A stretch of DNA of 64,000 nucleotides from assembly GCF_032854445.1 (NCBI RefSeq), contig NC_088299.1, positions 8,549,608 to 8,613,607 of the forward strand, given 5' to 3'. Source of the DNA: Liolophura sinensis. Its lineage: Eukaryota > Mollusca > Polyplacophora > Chitonida > Chitonidae. This document shows positions 21,514 through 53,600 of the stretch, piece by piece. The notes beneath the pieces were generated by a model. That model saw nothing but the letters and a program-made list of their open reading frames with translations, had not been told where the DNA came from and searched no databases. Positions within the stretch are counted from its first letter, which is position 1; every line of letters begins with the position of its first letter. The position numbers were made by a program, and so were the translations under genes.

Positions 21514-22799
21514 ATTTAACTCGTCAGTTCTTAGAGTGTGGATCAAAGTATCTTCTTGGGGAATGAAGCTCCTAATGAGACTAGACACAAACAACACCAC
21601 TATACCATAGGTTTTCTTTTATTATTGTTTTTTCTTTATTTTGACACTGGTAATTAGTGTGTGAAGGCATGAAAATCTAACTTCCACAGTAAAAACAATG
21701 TGTACCAAAATTTAACTACACTTACCTATAATTCAAAACTAAAGGTAACCAACAAACACCACAATAAATTACTTGCAAAAACTCTTCTTTGTGAGGACTA
21801 AGCCAAAAGTCTCAACATATACTGGTAACTTGGCATTTATCTACAACTAGAACTGACCGTAACAAGTGTGTCTGGACATAACAAATGTCATAAAGCTAAC
21901 AACAAAAATAAACTACTCTCGCTGTGATATTGCAAGTAAATTGAATAATCGCCTTCCTAGAGTTATTTCCCTTTACATCTACATATACATGTTCAAATAC
22001 ACAAATAATTTCGAAGGCTAATGTATGAAAATGACTTCACAATGCTCTGTATATATCATATGATGTATTACTCTCAATGTTGATCATAATAATGTCCACA
22101 CTGTATAATATGCACAGAAATTGTAAGATGATTAATTACACAAGTTTATTTATATACAGGGGACGAGTTTTTGCATCACAAGTCACTGGCTTTTATTTAC
22201 AAAGATGTTTCTGTTGTCAACAAATTCATACACTGTTACCCAGAGGTCAGCAAAGATGGCCCACAGTTATGTCCTTTAGTTAATCCAACTCCACCTGTAT
22301 TAATGGGGAAAAAGGGAGACAACCCATAGGCTAATAAAATGTAATAGACAAACAAAATAGCTATACTACCGATATACTATTTTCATCGCCAAAATGGGTG
22401 TTTCTGTATAATTCTGATAACTTGCTTGATTTATTAAATGCATTCCTTCAAGCACACTGATAATGATTTGTCACACGTGGCCTACCTCCTTTTTTTTTTT
22501 TTTTTTTTTTTGACAATTTGGTAATGTGGTACATGCATTTCACTATGTTATCCACGTCAAAACACACAATGGAGCATCGTCTGAAACAAATGAGACAATA
22601 TATTCCTTACTCTTTACAATCTCTTAACCTTGCCATGCTTCCATACCTTAGAGACTTGCAAACTAGCTAATATGTAACACTGCCTTCGTGGACAGACTGA
22701 CTAGAAAAAGTCATCAGTCTCAAAAAATGTGAGTAAAAAATCATTGTGCACAAATACTGTTCTTCACATTTTATCTGATTTTAGTCTGAAGACACTATA

Positions 22800-22952
22800 G
22801 CCTGAGTTAGCTCTACATTGCTCTATATCTTTGCTAACACTACCGTATCAGTAGCAAAGGTATAGAGCAATGTACAGTAGTGTTACCAAAGGTATAGAGC
22901 AATGTACTGTGGTGTTAGCAAAGGTATAGAGCAATGCAGAGCTAGGCCTGAG
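22800..22952. repeat. inverted repeat with three internal tandem units
   Basis: The unit CAAAGGTATAGAGCAATG occurs three times on the plus strand at about 33-bp spacing and once inverted at the left (CATTGCTCTATATCTTTG). The outer flanks (CCTGAG...CTCAGG type) are also inverted, so the whole segment can fold into a hairpin. Confidence 0.75.
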
Positions 22953-23110
22953 TACAACTTTTTGCTGTAATGATGGAAGGTGAGTAAATGTACCGCGTAG
23001 GTTTTGTAAGTGCCTACAAGAGGTAATACTTTAGAATCCCAAATGGCAATGGGATGCATGTAACATTATTTGTCCATTTTTATTTCAGGGGTTACATTAC
23101 CGTTTACCCT

Positions 23111-23250
23111 AATTCTTCACCCTTTTCAACTGCCTCTGCAACCGACATTTTGAAACATCCTGGGAGAGCTATGGGGTGTAGAAAACTATTTTTCAGAGTC
23201 TTATGAAGCTTGCATCTTTAGTGACACACATGAATCATTTTAGCATGCTC
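23111..23250 (+). repeat. dispersed repeat, copy 1 (see 57633-57770)
   Basis: Shares an ordered series of motifs with 57633-57770 in the same orientation: TTTTGAAACATYCTG, GAGARCTATSGGRTRTAGA, GAAGCTTGSATCTTTA. The two copies are diverged. The family is not recognised. Confidence 0.55.
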
Positions 23251-24385
23251 TTGGTAGTAATTGTACTTCTCAATTACAAAAAAAAGTGCTGCAGTGGTTG
23301 AAGAATTACAGCAAATAAATCCCCGTTTTGCATGCTTCCGTTCAGTAACTTATCAACCCCATCTATTCAACCTTCTAATTAGGAAACAACGGTATGACAT
23401 AACAGATGCATTCAACATTTTCATCAACATGCATTTGATAATCGAGTATGAATAACACTGTCTCATGAACATACACTGTATAAACACTAGGCGCTCAAGG
23501 AGAAGTCATGGACGTAGGCCACTGACTTAAGACAAGATTGCAAATCTACAAAAAGAAATAACCTTTTTACAAGTAATTACTCAGGTCTGCCATACTTTAG
23601 ATTGTAACTTGTCCTAATACACGAAGGAGCATTCCATGCATGAATTTCACCAGGTTTATTATGTACATCTGAATTTGACATATTTCCTATTAATTTTATG
23701 CTGAGTTTACATTGTGCATGTATGTACATACCACGTCCCGTATTAAATTTTCCGATTTCTAAGTATAAATTTCATGCAGTCACAGTGCGTGTGGCGTATG
23801 GACATGTATATTGTGACTGACATATCTGAAGATGAATATTTACATGGATATTTTATATTTTTATATGATTTATGTCAACAATTTAAGATTTTAAATATGA
23901 CAAATATACAGAAATATATTCGTTCATCAAACACGCTCAAACAAAATCTATTGTCTATATCCAAGATATATTCAACATGCAGACTTGACTTTTATGGAGA
24001 AAAAAAAAAGAGAAAAAAAGAAAGAAATCAATACCTTTAAGCGTTGTAAATACACACAGCAACCTTAGCACTGGGTTGCAAACCTATTTCATTCAATGCA
24101 TACCAAGTACGACTTGCTATTAGTAAGTTCAACCATACAATAAATGTCTTATCACATCATTGCAAATTACTGAGTGTACATGTAGATATTTAATAGCTTT
24201 CAATTATCTCCTGTTTTCAAACAAGAGGCAAAAAAATAACGTTCTTCTATCACAAGAAAATTCTTACCTTCCTTACATCACCATCTCCGGATTCATCATA
24301 CTTTAATTTTGTATCCATTTGTCTGTTTGTTAACATGTTTGAATCAATGTAACATTGAGTTAACAGTGATTTGTTCAGTAAAACT

Positions 24386-24655
24386 TTCTGTCTGTTCTCC
24401 CTGTGAGAAGACATCTGTGAGATGACATTCATACAGTGAAGTTGTCTGTTTGCTTTCACTGTAAGAAGACACCCATGAGATGACTTTCATGCAGTAAAAT
24501 TGTCTGTGCTCACTCTGAGAACCAGACTACACCTGTGAGAAGACAATGATAAAGTAAAATTGTTTGTGCTCACTGTGAGAACCAGATTACACTCGTGAGA
24601 AGACAATCATACAGCAAAATTGTCTGTGCTCACTGTGAGAACCAGACAGAACTGC
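24386..24655. repeat. tandem repeat, about 60 bp, four to five units
   Basis: Repeated phrases GTGAGAAGACA, CAGTAAAATTGTCTGTG and CTCACTGTGAGAACCAGA recur at roughly 60-bp steps with moderate divergence. Confidence 0.7.
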
Positions 24656-26234
24656 ATGCACAATTCTGAAAACATTATGCGGCAAGTTTGGAAAGAACAC
24701 TTCAAACCATGGCTTATTCTCAAAGGTCAACATTCCACACAATTACATACATGTACACAGGTACAGTATTAAAATGACCTAATATTGGTTTAATAAATTA
24801 TTTATTAACAGTCAAATTTCCAGGGCTGTGATTAACAATAATGGCTGCCAAATGACTATTAAAAAATAGTCCAATCTGTTATTTGTAAAAAAAAAAGGAA
24901 CTATGGTTTGATCTTTATTAATATTTGACTTTTTAGGCTGTATTGCTGAATTCATAAATAAACTCAATGATGCTGAAATTTCACCACCCAATATCGTGCA
25001 ATTGTCATTCAGGAATGCATGAGAGATTTTGTTTTCACCAAATATAACACATATTGTTTCCTAACTATGCTGTCAAGTAAATCCAATATTAGATGAAAAT
25101 ATTGTACACACATAAAAAACACTACTGAAAAGACTCAAGAACAATCTGCTTCATTAAAAAAAGTTCTGGGCTATTCTGAACTCCCAAGACTGGCCACATC
25201 ATTGCTAATGCACAAGCTAAGGCAGTTTCAAATTTACACACAAGGCTGATAAGCCAATTAACAAAAAAAGAAAAAAACAGCCGCTACTTCATTAAAACAC
25301 GGTAAAACTTTTAAAACCACAAAATACCCTGCGATGTATTGTTACATCCACTTAAATAACAAGAAACAAGTACATGTACACCCAGGAATGAAGAGTTGTC
25401 ATCGTGTGAGAGATCTGACCCCTGCGACCTTTACCTCATTCACAAAGAATGTGTTAAAGAGTGTAGTTGAGATCAACTGGTGGTGACTTGGAACAAGGTC
25501 TGATGGATCAACCAATGGACTTGAGCAAAGGGCAGGTAAACAGTCAATAAAACACTAGCTTCACACAGCAAATTTGCATACATGTACTGCTTTAAAAAAT
25601 CAGCAATTTATGGGGTAAAATCTAATAAAAGGGGCAGATCTTTCAGAGAAATTTTGTCTTAAGGGGTTTTTATTTTTTTTTTTGGTAATGTCTCTTGTAA
25701 AGCATGCTGCCTGGGATGAGTGTGGTATCCTGAATAATGTCACTTATACAACACAACTTTCAGAGTAATGGACAAAAAATGGACTGGGGTAGGGATTACT
25801 TCATTGCGCTCACTTTCACAAAAATTTACCATTCAATATTGACTGACCAAGTTTTCAGGGAAAAAGTCGGGAAATGTGAAGTGAATTAAAAAGCTGTTCT
25901 GAGGGTTGAAATTTTAACTTTATACACATTGATGAGAAGGGAAGCAGAGCATGCATTACATGTCCATGAGGTAAAAATGATATCATTCATAAATATCTTC
26001 AAGAATTAAAATCATACTGATTACAAGATAAAAGTGGCAAGGCGTCTCATCAAAAAAAAAAAACACCTAACACTGGACATGTTTGCCTCCCTTCACCTCT
26101 ACGATAACTAAAATAAAACAAAGGAGGAAAAAGAAAAACAAAAAAAATTGGGGTAAAAATGTTCACAAACTCTCCCACTGGCGTTCTCATTGTCTTTTGT
26201 TTGCTTGCACAGTTCCCTCTAAAGTCTGGTTACA

Positions 26235-43963
<17,729 letters not shown>

Positions 43964-45432
43964 CTAGTCTCTTCCCTTTTTATTTAAATAACTAACGTCA
44001 TTGCTGCTTTAACGAGCTGACTATACAATGTTTATGTTTTCATTCGTTCGTCAGTGGTCCATTATCAGTTTTCAAACTTCCTGTTGCACATGCGCAGCAA
44101 CAACTTCGGTCATTTCCTGTTGTTCAGTTTCGGGTTTCCCATCCAGCAGTGCGTTCGGGAACCAAATGAAAACCCCTTCTAGTACCAGAGAAAGATCGAT
44201 GACAAATGAAAGCAATGAAGAATAAATAAGATAATATTCGACTTATGCATAATATAGGGTGTGATAAATCGTATGAATCTGATCAACGTGTATAATCTAT
44301 ACATACGTTAAGCGGGGTTAATATACATCGGAATATGTCTAAGTTTGTGATTTATAGAATGAAACATTGAAAAGTTTAAGAAATCTTGGGTACCTGTAAC
44401 TGAATCAGTAGGGTTTTATATCATGAGATCGGAATGAAAAAAAAAATTGGTGTATGGGCTTACATGTGTAAGTAATAAAACCTATATGGTACAATGTAAA
44501 CATCTCTTTATACCAGAATATTTTGGTTAATAAAGTCGGAATGAGACAAAATTTGTAAAATTTGTGACAATAAAAGGCATAGAAGTCTTTAGCTTTTGAC
44601 GGATTTAACGGGGTCGGGGTGAGGGGTGGTGATGGTAGACCTATACATCGAGCTATATGCAATGACTTTGATTACTATAATAATAATAATAACAATAAAC
44701 CTGGATCATCTCGTTTCCCTTGACGGAGGTGTAAATTATGAATAAACGGAGCATAAATAGTTGCCGTGAGTATTTCATTTAGCTTTACAAGTACGTGGCT
44801 GAAGTGTATCTTTACTCAGTTTGCTCCATCTTTGTTGTTCATTTGGAGGGACTATAATAAGAGTTTTGAAATGGAGGTTTTATCTCCAGTTTATTTACTT
44901 ATATATTTGTATGTATATATAGAATTTGCACTTAGTCCTAAACGATGGCGGTAATATTTATGGTAGAAGGAAGTGGATGGGGGGGGGGGGGGGGCGGGAG
45001 ACCTCCATCTCTTCAACTTTGAATTGCATTTGTGCAAACATCTTGTATACTATATGCTTGTTCATGGGCTGTCACAAGTCTGTCAGTGAGTCTGATGTGT
45101 GGGATTCATAATCCACTGTGACTGACTACAAATGAGTTTTTTTTCTTATTAAAAACCTTTATAAACAGAGCCGTATTTAAGGAGTAAGATTTATGGTTAT
45201 TCATAGTTTTGCAGTGATGTCATAGCTGCTTTGAATACTAAGGTGAAAAAGAAGAGAATTTAACTTAGGTGAGATATAGGTATCGAAGAAGATTTTAGCA
45301 TAAAAAAAACTGAAAAATATAGCCTTTAGGTAAGATATTCTTTCTGAAAAAGTAACCAGAATTTTTATATCTTTCAGGTACGATAGTTCCAGTGCCCTGT
45401 AGTACTGTAATGACTTCAGGAATACTGAGTTG

Positions 45433-45520
45433 TATATATACCAAATGACTTCTCGGCGTCCTATGACAGAAGAACTTTTAAGCACGACGTAAAAACCCAA
45501 GCACATGCATGCGTTTAAAA
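45433..45520 (+). repeat. SINE family B 3' end fragment
   Basis: CAAATGACTTCTCGGCGTCC followed by AGCACGACGTAAAAACCCAA resembles the 3' end of family B at 17280-17350. Confidence 0.55.
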
Positions 45521-45754
45521 AGGCCCCGCAATGAACGCGACGCCTGATGGATGCGACGAGTGAGCTGCGGCAATGCGTCAGGACCCTTGTCACTTCAAAG
45601 CGGCGAGGAGCGGTGAGTCCGGATTCCATAACATGCAGTGGCCAAAGCAAAACATCCTTTCCTTTCATCGACTTTCTCACTCTCTCGTGGAATACAATAT
45701 ACATGTATTTAGGTATAGACTGCATACGCTGTACATGGCATGACGTGAACTTAT

Positions 45755-46180
45755 TTTCATCATCCCATTGCCATTATCATCACCATCATCGTCACTCCTA
45801 TGTACGATCATCAGTACCATCAGCAGGAAAAGTATCATCACTACCAAGATCATTAGACCTCGTGATCGCCATTTATTGGCATCTGCAGCAGGGCCTGCAA
45901 CATGCAACCTTATTATCACTTTCGTCATTATTGTCATCATCATCATCCAGTCGTCATTACCTTCATTACATCAACGTTGTTGTCATTGTCATAGTCATCG
46001 ATTATTGTTATCACCGTCGTCATCACCTTCATCATACTATCATTGTCATCACCATCACCGTCATCACTGTCATCAACATTATCGTTATTGTCGTCATCGG
46101 ATTGTCGAAACCATCCTTTTTGTTATCATTTCCAATAACGGTTATCATTATAATCATCCCTATTACACTGCCACCATTAG
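45755..46180. repeat. degenerate ATC/CAT trinucleotide repeat tract
   Basis: Dense CATCATCATC, TCATCACC, TTGTCATC and GTCATC runs fill the tract. Their period of three leaves long open frames on both strands, which explains the spurious histidine-, isoleucine- and valine-rich translations here. Confidence 0.8.
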
Positions 46181-49100
46181 TATTATGCACAAGACTATAT
46201 TTATGATCTGATGCGAATTGTGTATCTTTACAGTCACCATTGTCAATATAATCTCTGCTGACATCTCAGCCCTATATGTATAATCATTAAGCTACAATAC
46301 CGATCACACATCACATTTGTATCCTAGCATATATGAGTATACGTAAAACGTGTAAACACGTAAATATAACAACACAAGTAGGTCATTTCTTTAAGGGAAT
46401 TATTTACTTCTGCTGTATATATACTCATAAAATTATTTACGCTTAGATAGTATTCTGATCGAAAACCATTATATTAATTAAATATATTATAGAAAATAAA
46501 ATTCTAAAAAAGAGTTATACGTGAATCAGAGATATTGAAAACAGTATCGTTCTCAGATCAAGCGATGCTAGATGAGGAAGTTACGTGGTCCATATCGTCA
46601 ACCGTTGAGTCACCATGGCAACGTATACATTTGCATGTCATTTAACATAACGAATTATTTAGTTCCATTTCATTCCAACAACATTTTGATTCTGATCGAA
46701 AATAACCGGAATGAAGTTAAAAATTCTATATGAGATTGGTCAAAAGGAATACAGATATCGAAAACAAATGGTCTACGCTAGTTCTGATAAAAATAATTGC
46801 ATGCCAGAAAGAAATGTTTTTCTAAAACGAGACTGTCAAGAAACACTGCCGTCAGACATCAGTCGTGCATATCTCGGGTATCTCTTCATAGAATCGATCC
46901 AGTCAATATTCAAATTTGCATTCCATGGTATGGATGATTCCTGTATACGTACAAATACAAGAAATATATATTAGCAAAATCTAGGTCATCACCTTGACCA
47001 ATGACGTATATATGAGACAGATAAAAAAAATTCCGTCAAGGCAATCAATGCCCTCGCCATAAATGCATGAAGGCGGTCAGGATTTTTGCATGCGGAGGTA
47101 ATCAGACAGAGCCCATGTGAGTCCACCGCAACTCGCCAGATATCTGGTGACTCCGGACTTAAAGTCGCACAACCTGTGGAAGTTTATATCGAATCTGCAA
47201 CATTAGTCAATTTGATAACACCGTATAGTTATAGGAAGGGTTTGATGTATTTATTTTTCAAAATTTAAAACAAGACGATTACTTATCATGATACTTTTTT
47301 AAAACATGCATGCTACAGTTTGGTATATTTTCTTCTTTTTTTTTCCCTGGGTATGTACATGTATACTGAGTCCGAAAAGTTCTAAAAATATAGGTAAGAG
47401 AATGAGTCTATGGGGAAAAGACAGCTTGACATTCATCAATCTGCGCTGGACCAAATTTTTACTATTTCGTGTCCTCGATCATAGTGCGTCATTTAATAAT
47501 GGTTACCGTGGATATACCTTCATGTAAATAATGACGCTGTAATCACTGCCCTTTGTATGAGCACCGTAATTTCGTACTTTAAATACTTGGTGGTTTGTTT
47601 TGAGCGTTATTTGGAAAATCGTTTTGCGATTATTAAACCCAGAACGCCCATTTTGGATGATGAATGCACGGATGTCTCTTTCAAAAGAAACGTCTAAAGA
47701 TTTTACAAACGTGCACGTACGCAGGTATTATATTACAAACTGTGTTTCCAGCCTACATATTAATCAATTTAAAAAGAATTTGCCAAATATTCTTTTTCTG
47801 CAACTCCAAGTGGCTTACTTCTACATTGATGCGTGGAACTGTCCTATCCGGCGAAAAGTCCTGTTTTGACTGTTGCCAACAAACGCCTGACCATACATAC
47901 TGTCCACTTTTTGACAAGGTGTCCTTGTGAACACCACGGTGTCCATTCATGCCAATATCCGGTGTCCCAGCTAGGATATTACACCGTTATATTGCGACAA
48001 TGTGTTGAGGTTGTGCACATATGCGACACACGGTATAGCGTATATGATCTGCATTAGCATGGCCATGCATTGGGTTTATGGGTAGAGAAAGCTGGAAGAT
48101 GCGTAACTGTGTCTGTTTGTGTGGGATATTATCCAAATCAAGCCAAAAACGCTAATCAGGTGCTTGTTTTCATCGAGTCGATATTCTGCCATCTAAATGG
48201 ATGTGTAGCCGTGAATGAAAGATATACTCTACAGCTAGTGCGTTTAATGTCCATTTTTCGATTTCAATTTGTAGTTTAGTATATAGATCAATATATTTTA
48301 TATTCAGTGTTTATTCTGACTTTCATATCGTGTCATCACTAGAACTTGCAACGGGCCATGCATGCATGCATTGTATACCTCAGTGATGGAGAGACTTTGC
48401 TGGCTGAGTGGTGTGAGGTGTTGTACTCGAGATCACGCGAACCCCTAAATCCGATGTCATACTTTTTCCTTTCAAGTACCTGTATATATACACTGAGAGA
48501 CAAACAAATATACGACTGAATATATTCTTTTAAACAGATGTTTTAAATCATATACAGGCTAGGATTGGTAAAGGTGTCCATAACAACAGGCCATTGTATC
48601 TGTCGCCAGCCTTGTATTGATGAAATCTTCTATATAAATGAGGATAAAAGCTGTGTACGTGAGGCAAGGGAGTGCTACCCATGCAGTGGTAATTTACAGG
48701 CTATATCTAAATAATGATCTAAATGAAATGTGTTTCATGTGCAATTTCTTTGGTCACTCCCTTTTTTATCAGTTTGTCTACAAGACAACTCAAACGCGTC
48801 AACTAGTTTCCAAAGGTTGGTCGCAAGAACTAGGTCTTTACCGCACACATGGCGGTGGCCTATACAGACGTAATTCTAAGCGATTAATAAAACACGCATT
48901 TAAGTGCTTCTTCATGTGTCTGGTATATAAGGGGATTATACATCCAGCCAACAACATCCTCCAAGAAGTCGACTGCATGCCGGTTTACGTGACCCACAAG
49001 CCAAAATCTCTGTCGCAAACAAGTTAATGTAGCAGGGTGTGGTAATAATTAAGTGAAAGCGGTACACAAAATAGATCTCTGTGTGACAGTGAAACACGCC

Positions 49101-50008
49101 GTCACGCGGTTGATGGCCAATGTCTGTGTCTTTGTGGGTGATCGGAGTATTGACAGAATGCGAAGTATTAGCCTCCCTCAACATGCTGCCCACTATATTA
49201 GGCCTACAACCACGGCCTGCTATTTGCTGGAAATGGTCAGATACGCGGCCGAAACTCAAGGTAAGCCGTATGCTCAGTTTTCTGATGATACTGATCCATC
49301 TGCCCTACCTCCTGATATCATTCATGATAAATGTAATAATGTGCAAACCGCAACTGGAATGAAATGGATTGGTTTGGAGCAAATCGCCCAATCGAATATT
49401 CACAGTGCGGTTAAAATTTCATTTTAGCCCATTTCAGAGATCGTCCCCTGTCGCTTGCAGCACCCAACTGCAGGTTGACACTACAGAAAATAGTGCCACG
49501 GCCTATTTTTAGCACCTACCTACGTAAGGCCTCTCGCGCTCGCCAATCATTTATATCGCTTGTGTTGAAGATCACTGTGGACATCTATTTATAACGCTAG
49601 CGAGATGTAGTAGACCTGGGCGTGGTATGAAACTTACTATATGGGGCACGGGTGACCATATATGGCCATCTGCTGCATATTCATGACTTGCTCATTAACA
49701 TTTCCCTTATTTGGTGAAGGGCTGTCGCTATCGGCCTATGACGATTGGTGTCAATCTTCACGTATCTCTCGGTGGATGACGTGCATTTCCGACTGGGAAT
49801 TAAGGCCCGGAGAATTCCATATATGGAAGAATCCGTTCGGGAGCGTATACGTGATTCCGAAGTGGGGACCAATCAGAAAGTTTTAGGTCTACGCTGGCCT
49901 CTCTCACATTGTTGTGGTCATACGAATGAATGAAGGAGAGGGGAAAGCATGCTGTCATTTGTAGCCAACACGCTGTGTTGTGAAGTAGTGGAAAACCGTC
50001 ATAGAAAA

Positions 50009-52355
<2,347 letters not shown>

Positions 52356-53469
52356 GTGAGCTTTCTTTTTCCCATTTTATTTGACATTTTGTTCTGAATG
52401 GGTTATAGATTTAGCAAATTATCAATTCATAACAGTTGATAAAAGAAAGGCCAGCGGGCAGAATTACCAAGTAAGTCGTTAATCTAGGCATTTCAAATGC
52501 TATTCATCAAGCGTATCAAAGAGACTTGCCTCTGGATGAGAGACCAATCATTATGTAAACAGGTTTAATCGCCTCTTAATTTGGAAATGATAAAGTTCAT
52601 TTGCAAATACACTACAAAAAAGTGATTTTTAATGAATTTGTGAAGGCCCGTTATGGGTCCACCTGCCTTTTTAAACACGTTATGGCTAGTGGTCCCAAAC
52701 TCTCCACCTGCCCACTGCCAATCAGCCCATTTTGAAAGCAACAATGCGGAGTCGAACTGTGAAAAGTTTATTAGGCAAAACGCTTGATGTAACGTATTGT
52801 TAATCTCCATTGCCCTCATTGCCATTCCATTTTCTGTGTGCACTGTTTGGCTCACGTTTGCTTTTAGATTTGTTCACTGCCAGAAAGCAAATCAATAACA
52901 TATATTGTTTTATTTTAAAGGAATATGAAGTGATACATTAGTTTCAAGCTTCTTTGTTACTGTATGTCTTTGGTCGACATTGTCCTTCACCATGCGCAGT
53001 TACATTAATTGATGGAAGTTCAAAGATAAGCATTTTCTCTTGAATCAAAAGAGCTTAGTGGCTCTGTTGATTTGTCTATATATTAACACACTTTGTTCTT
53101 TCCACTCCATCATGTCGTTTCTACAGTACTGTAATTTATTGAAACGGTTCTGCATCTGAACTTTGAAAAACTTCAGTTAATTTTATTTTATATTGTCCTT
53201 AATGCATCTTTTGATCAGTTGGAGTGTACGAGTCATTTGCTGCCAGACTCTCTCTCATGGTTACACAAGATTCTACATAAATGATATAAGTATCCGCTAA
53301 AAGCGAATTAAGCAAGCTGCACAGCAACCAGTGCCCCTATCACTTGAACAACCTACAAGGATTGATGGGAGTGAAGTAGGTTAAAAACAGGATAGGCACA
53401 TGGAAATGAAAGGTTTTCCTGCTTAACTCAGCTGAATTGAGAGTATTATCCACTTTGTAGTAGGATGAT

Positions 53470-53600
53470 TCAGCAAAGATATTACTACATGCAATATGGC
53501 ACTGTTCCATATTACTAATGCTTTGTGTGATATTGATGATTATTACTGCATTCATTATGGAACTGTTCCATATTACTAATGTTTTGTGTGATATTCATGA
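53470..53600. repeat. tandem duplication of about 65 bp in CBFB intron 3
   Basis: TGTTCCATATTACTAATGCT then TTGTGTGATATTGATG is followed by a second TGTTCCATATTACTAATGTT then TTGTGTGATATTCATG. Confidence 0.8.

Larger units (their letters stand above)
21600..26234 (-). other. 4.6 kb without coding sequence, probably including PHAF1 3' UTR
   Basis: No exon was recognised. Unlike most of the window this stretch lacks the common SINE. It lies directly downstream of the PHAF1 stop, so part of it is probably 3' UTR. Possible minus-strand AATAAA signals are at 25668-25673, 21635-21640 and 21618-21623; which one is used cannot be told. It contains an inverted/tandem repeat at 22800-22952, a dispersed repeat at 23111-23250 and a tandem array at 24386-24655. 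Confidence 0.35.

Noticed and set aside
45547-46211. Open frames of 147-219 codons rich in His, Ser, Ile and Val
   Set aside because: They arise from a degenerate ATC/CAT trinucleotide repeat and show no domain.
48638-49027. 129-codon open frame upstream of CBFB
   Set aside because: No domain, composition unlike a folded protein and no splice context; treated as chance.
49053-49427. 124-codon open frame upstream of CBFB
   Set aside because: No recognisable family, and another frame overlaps it; treated as chance.
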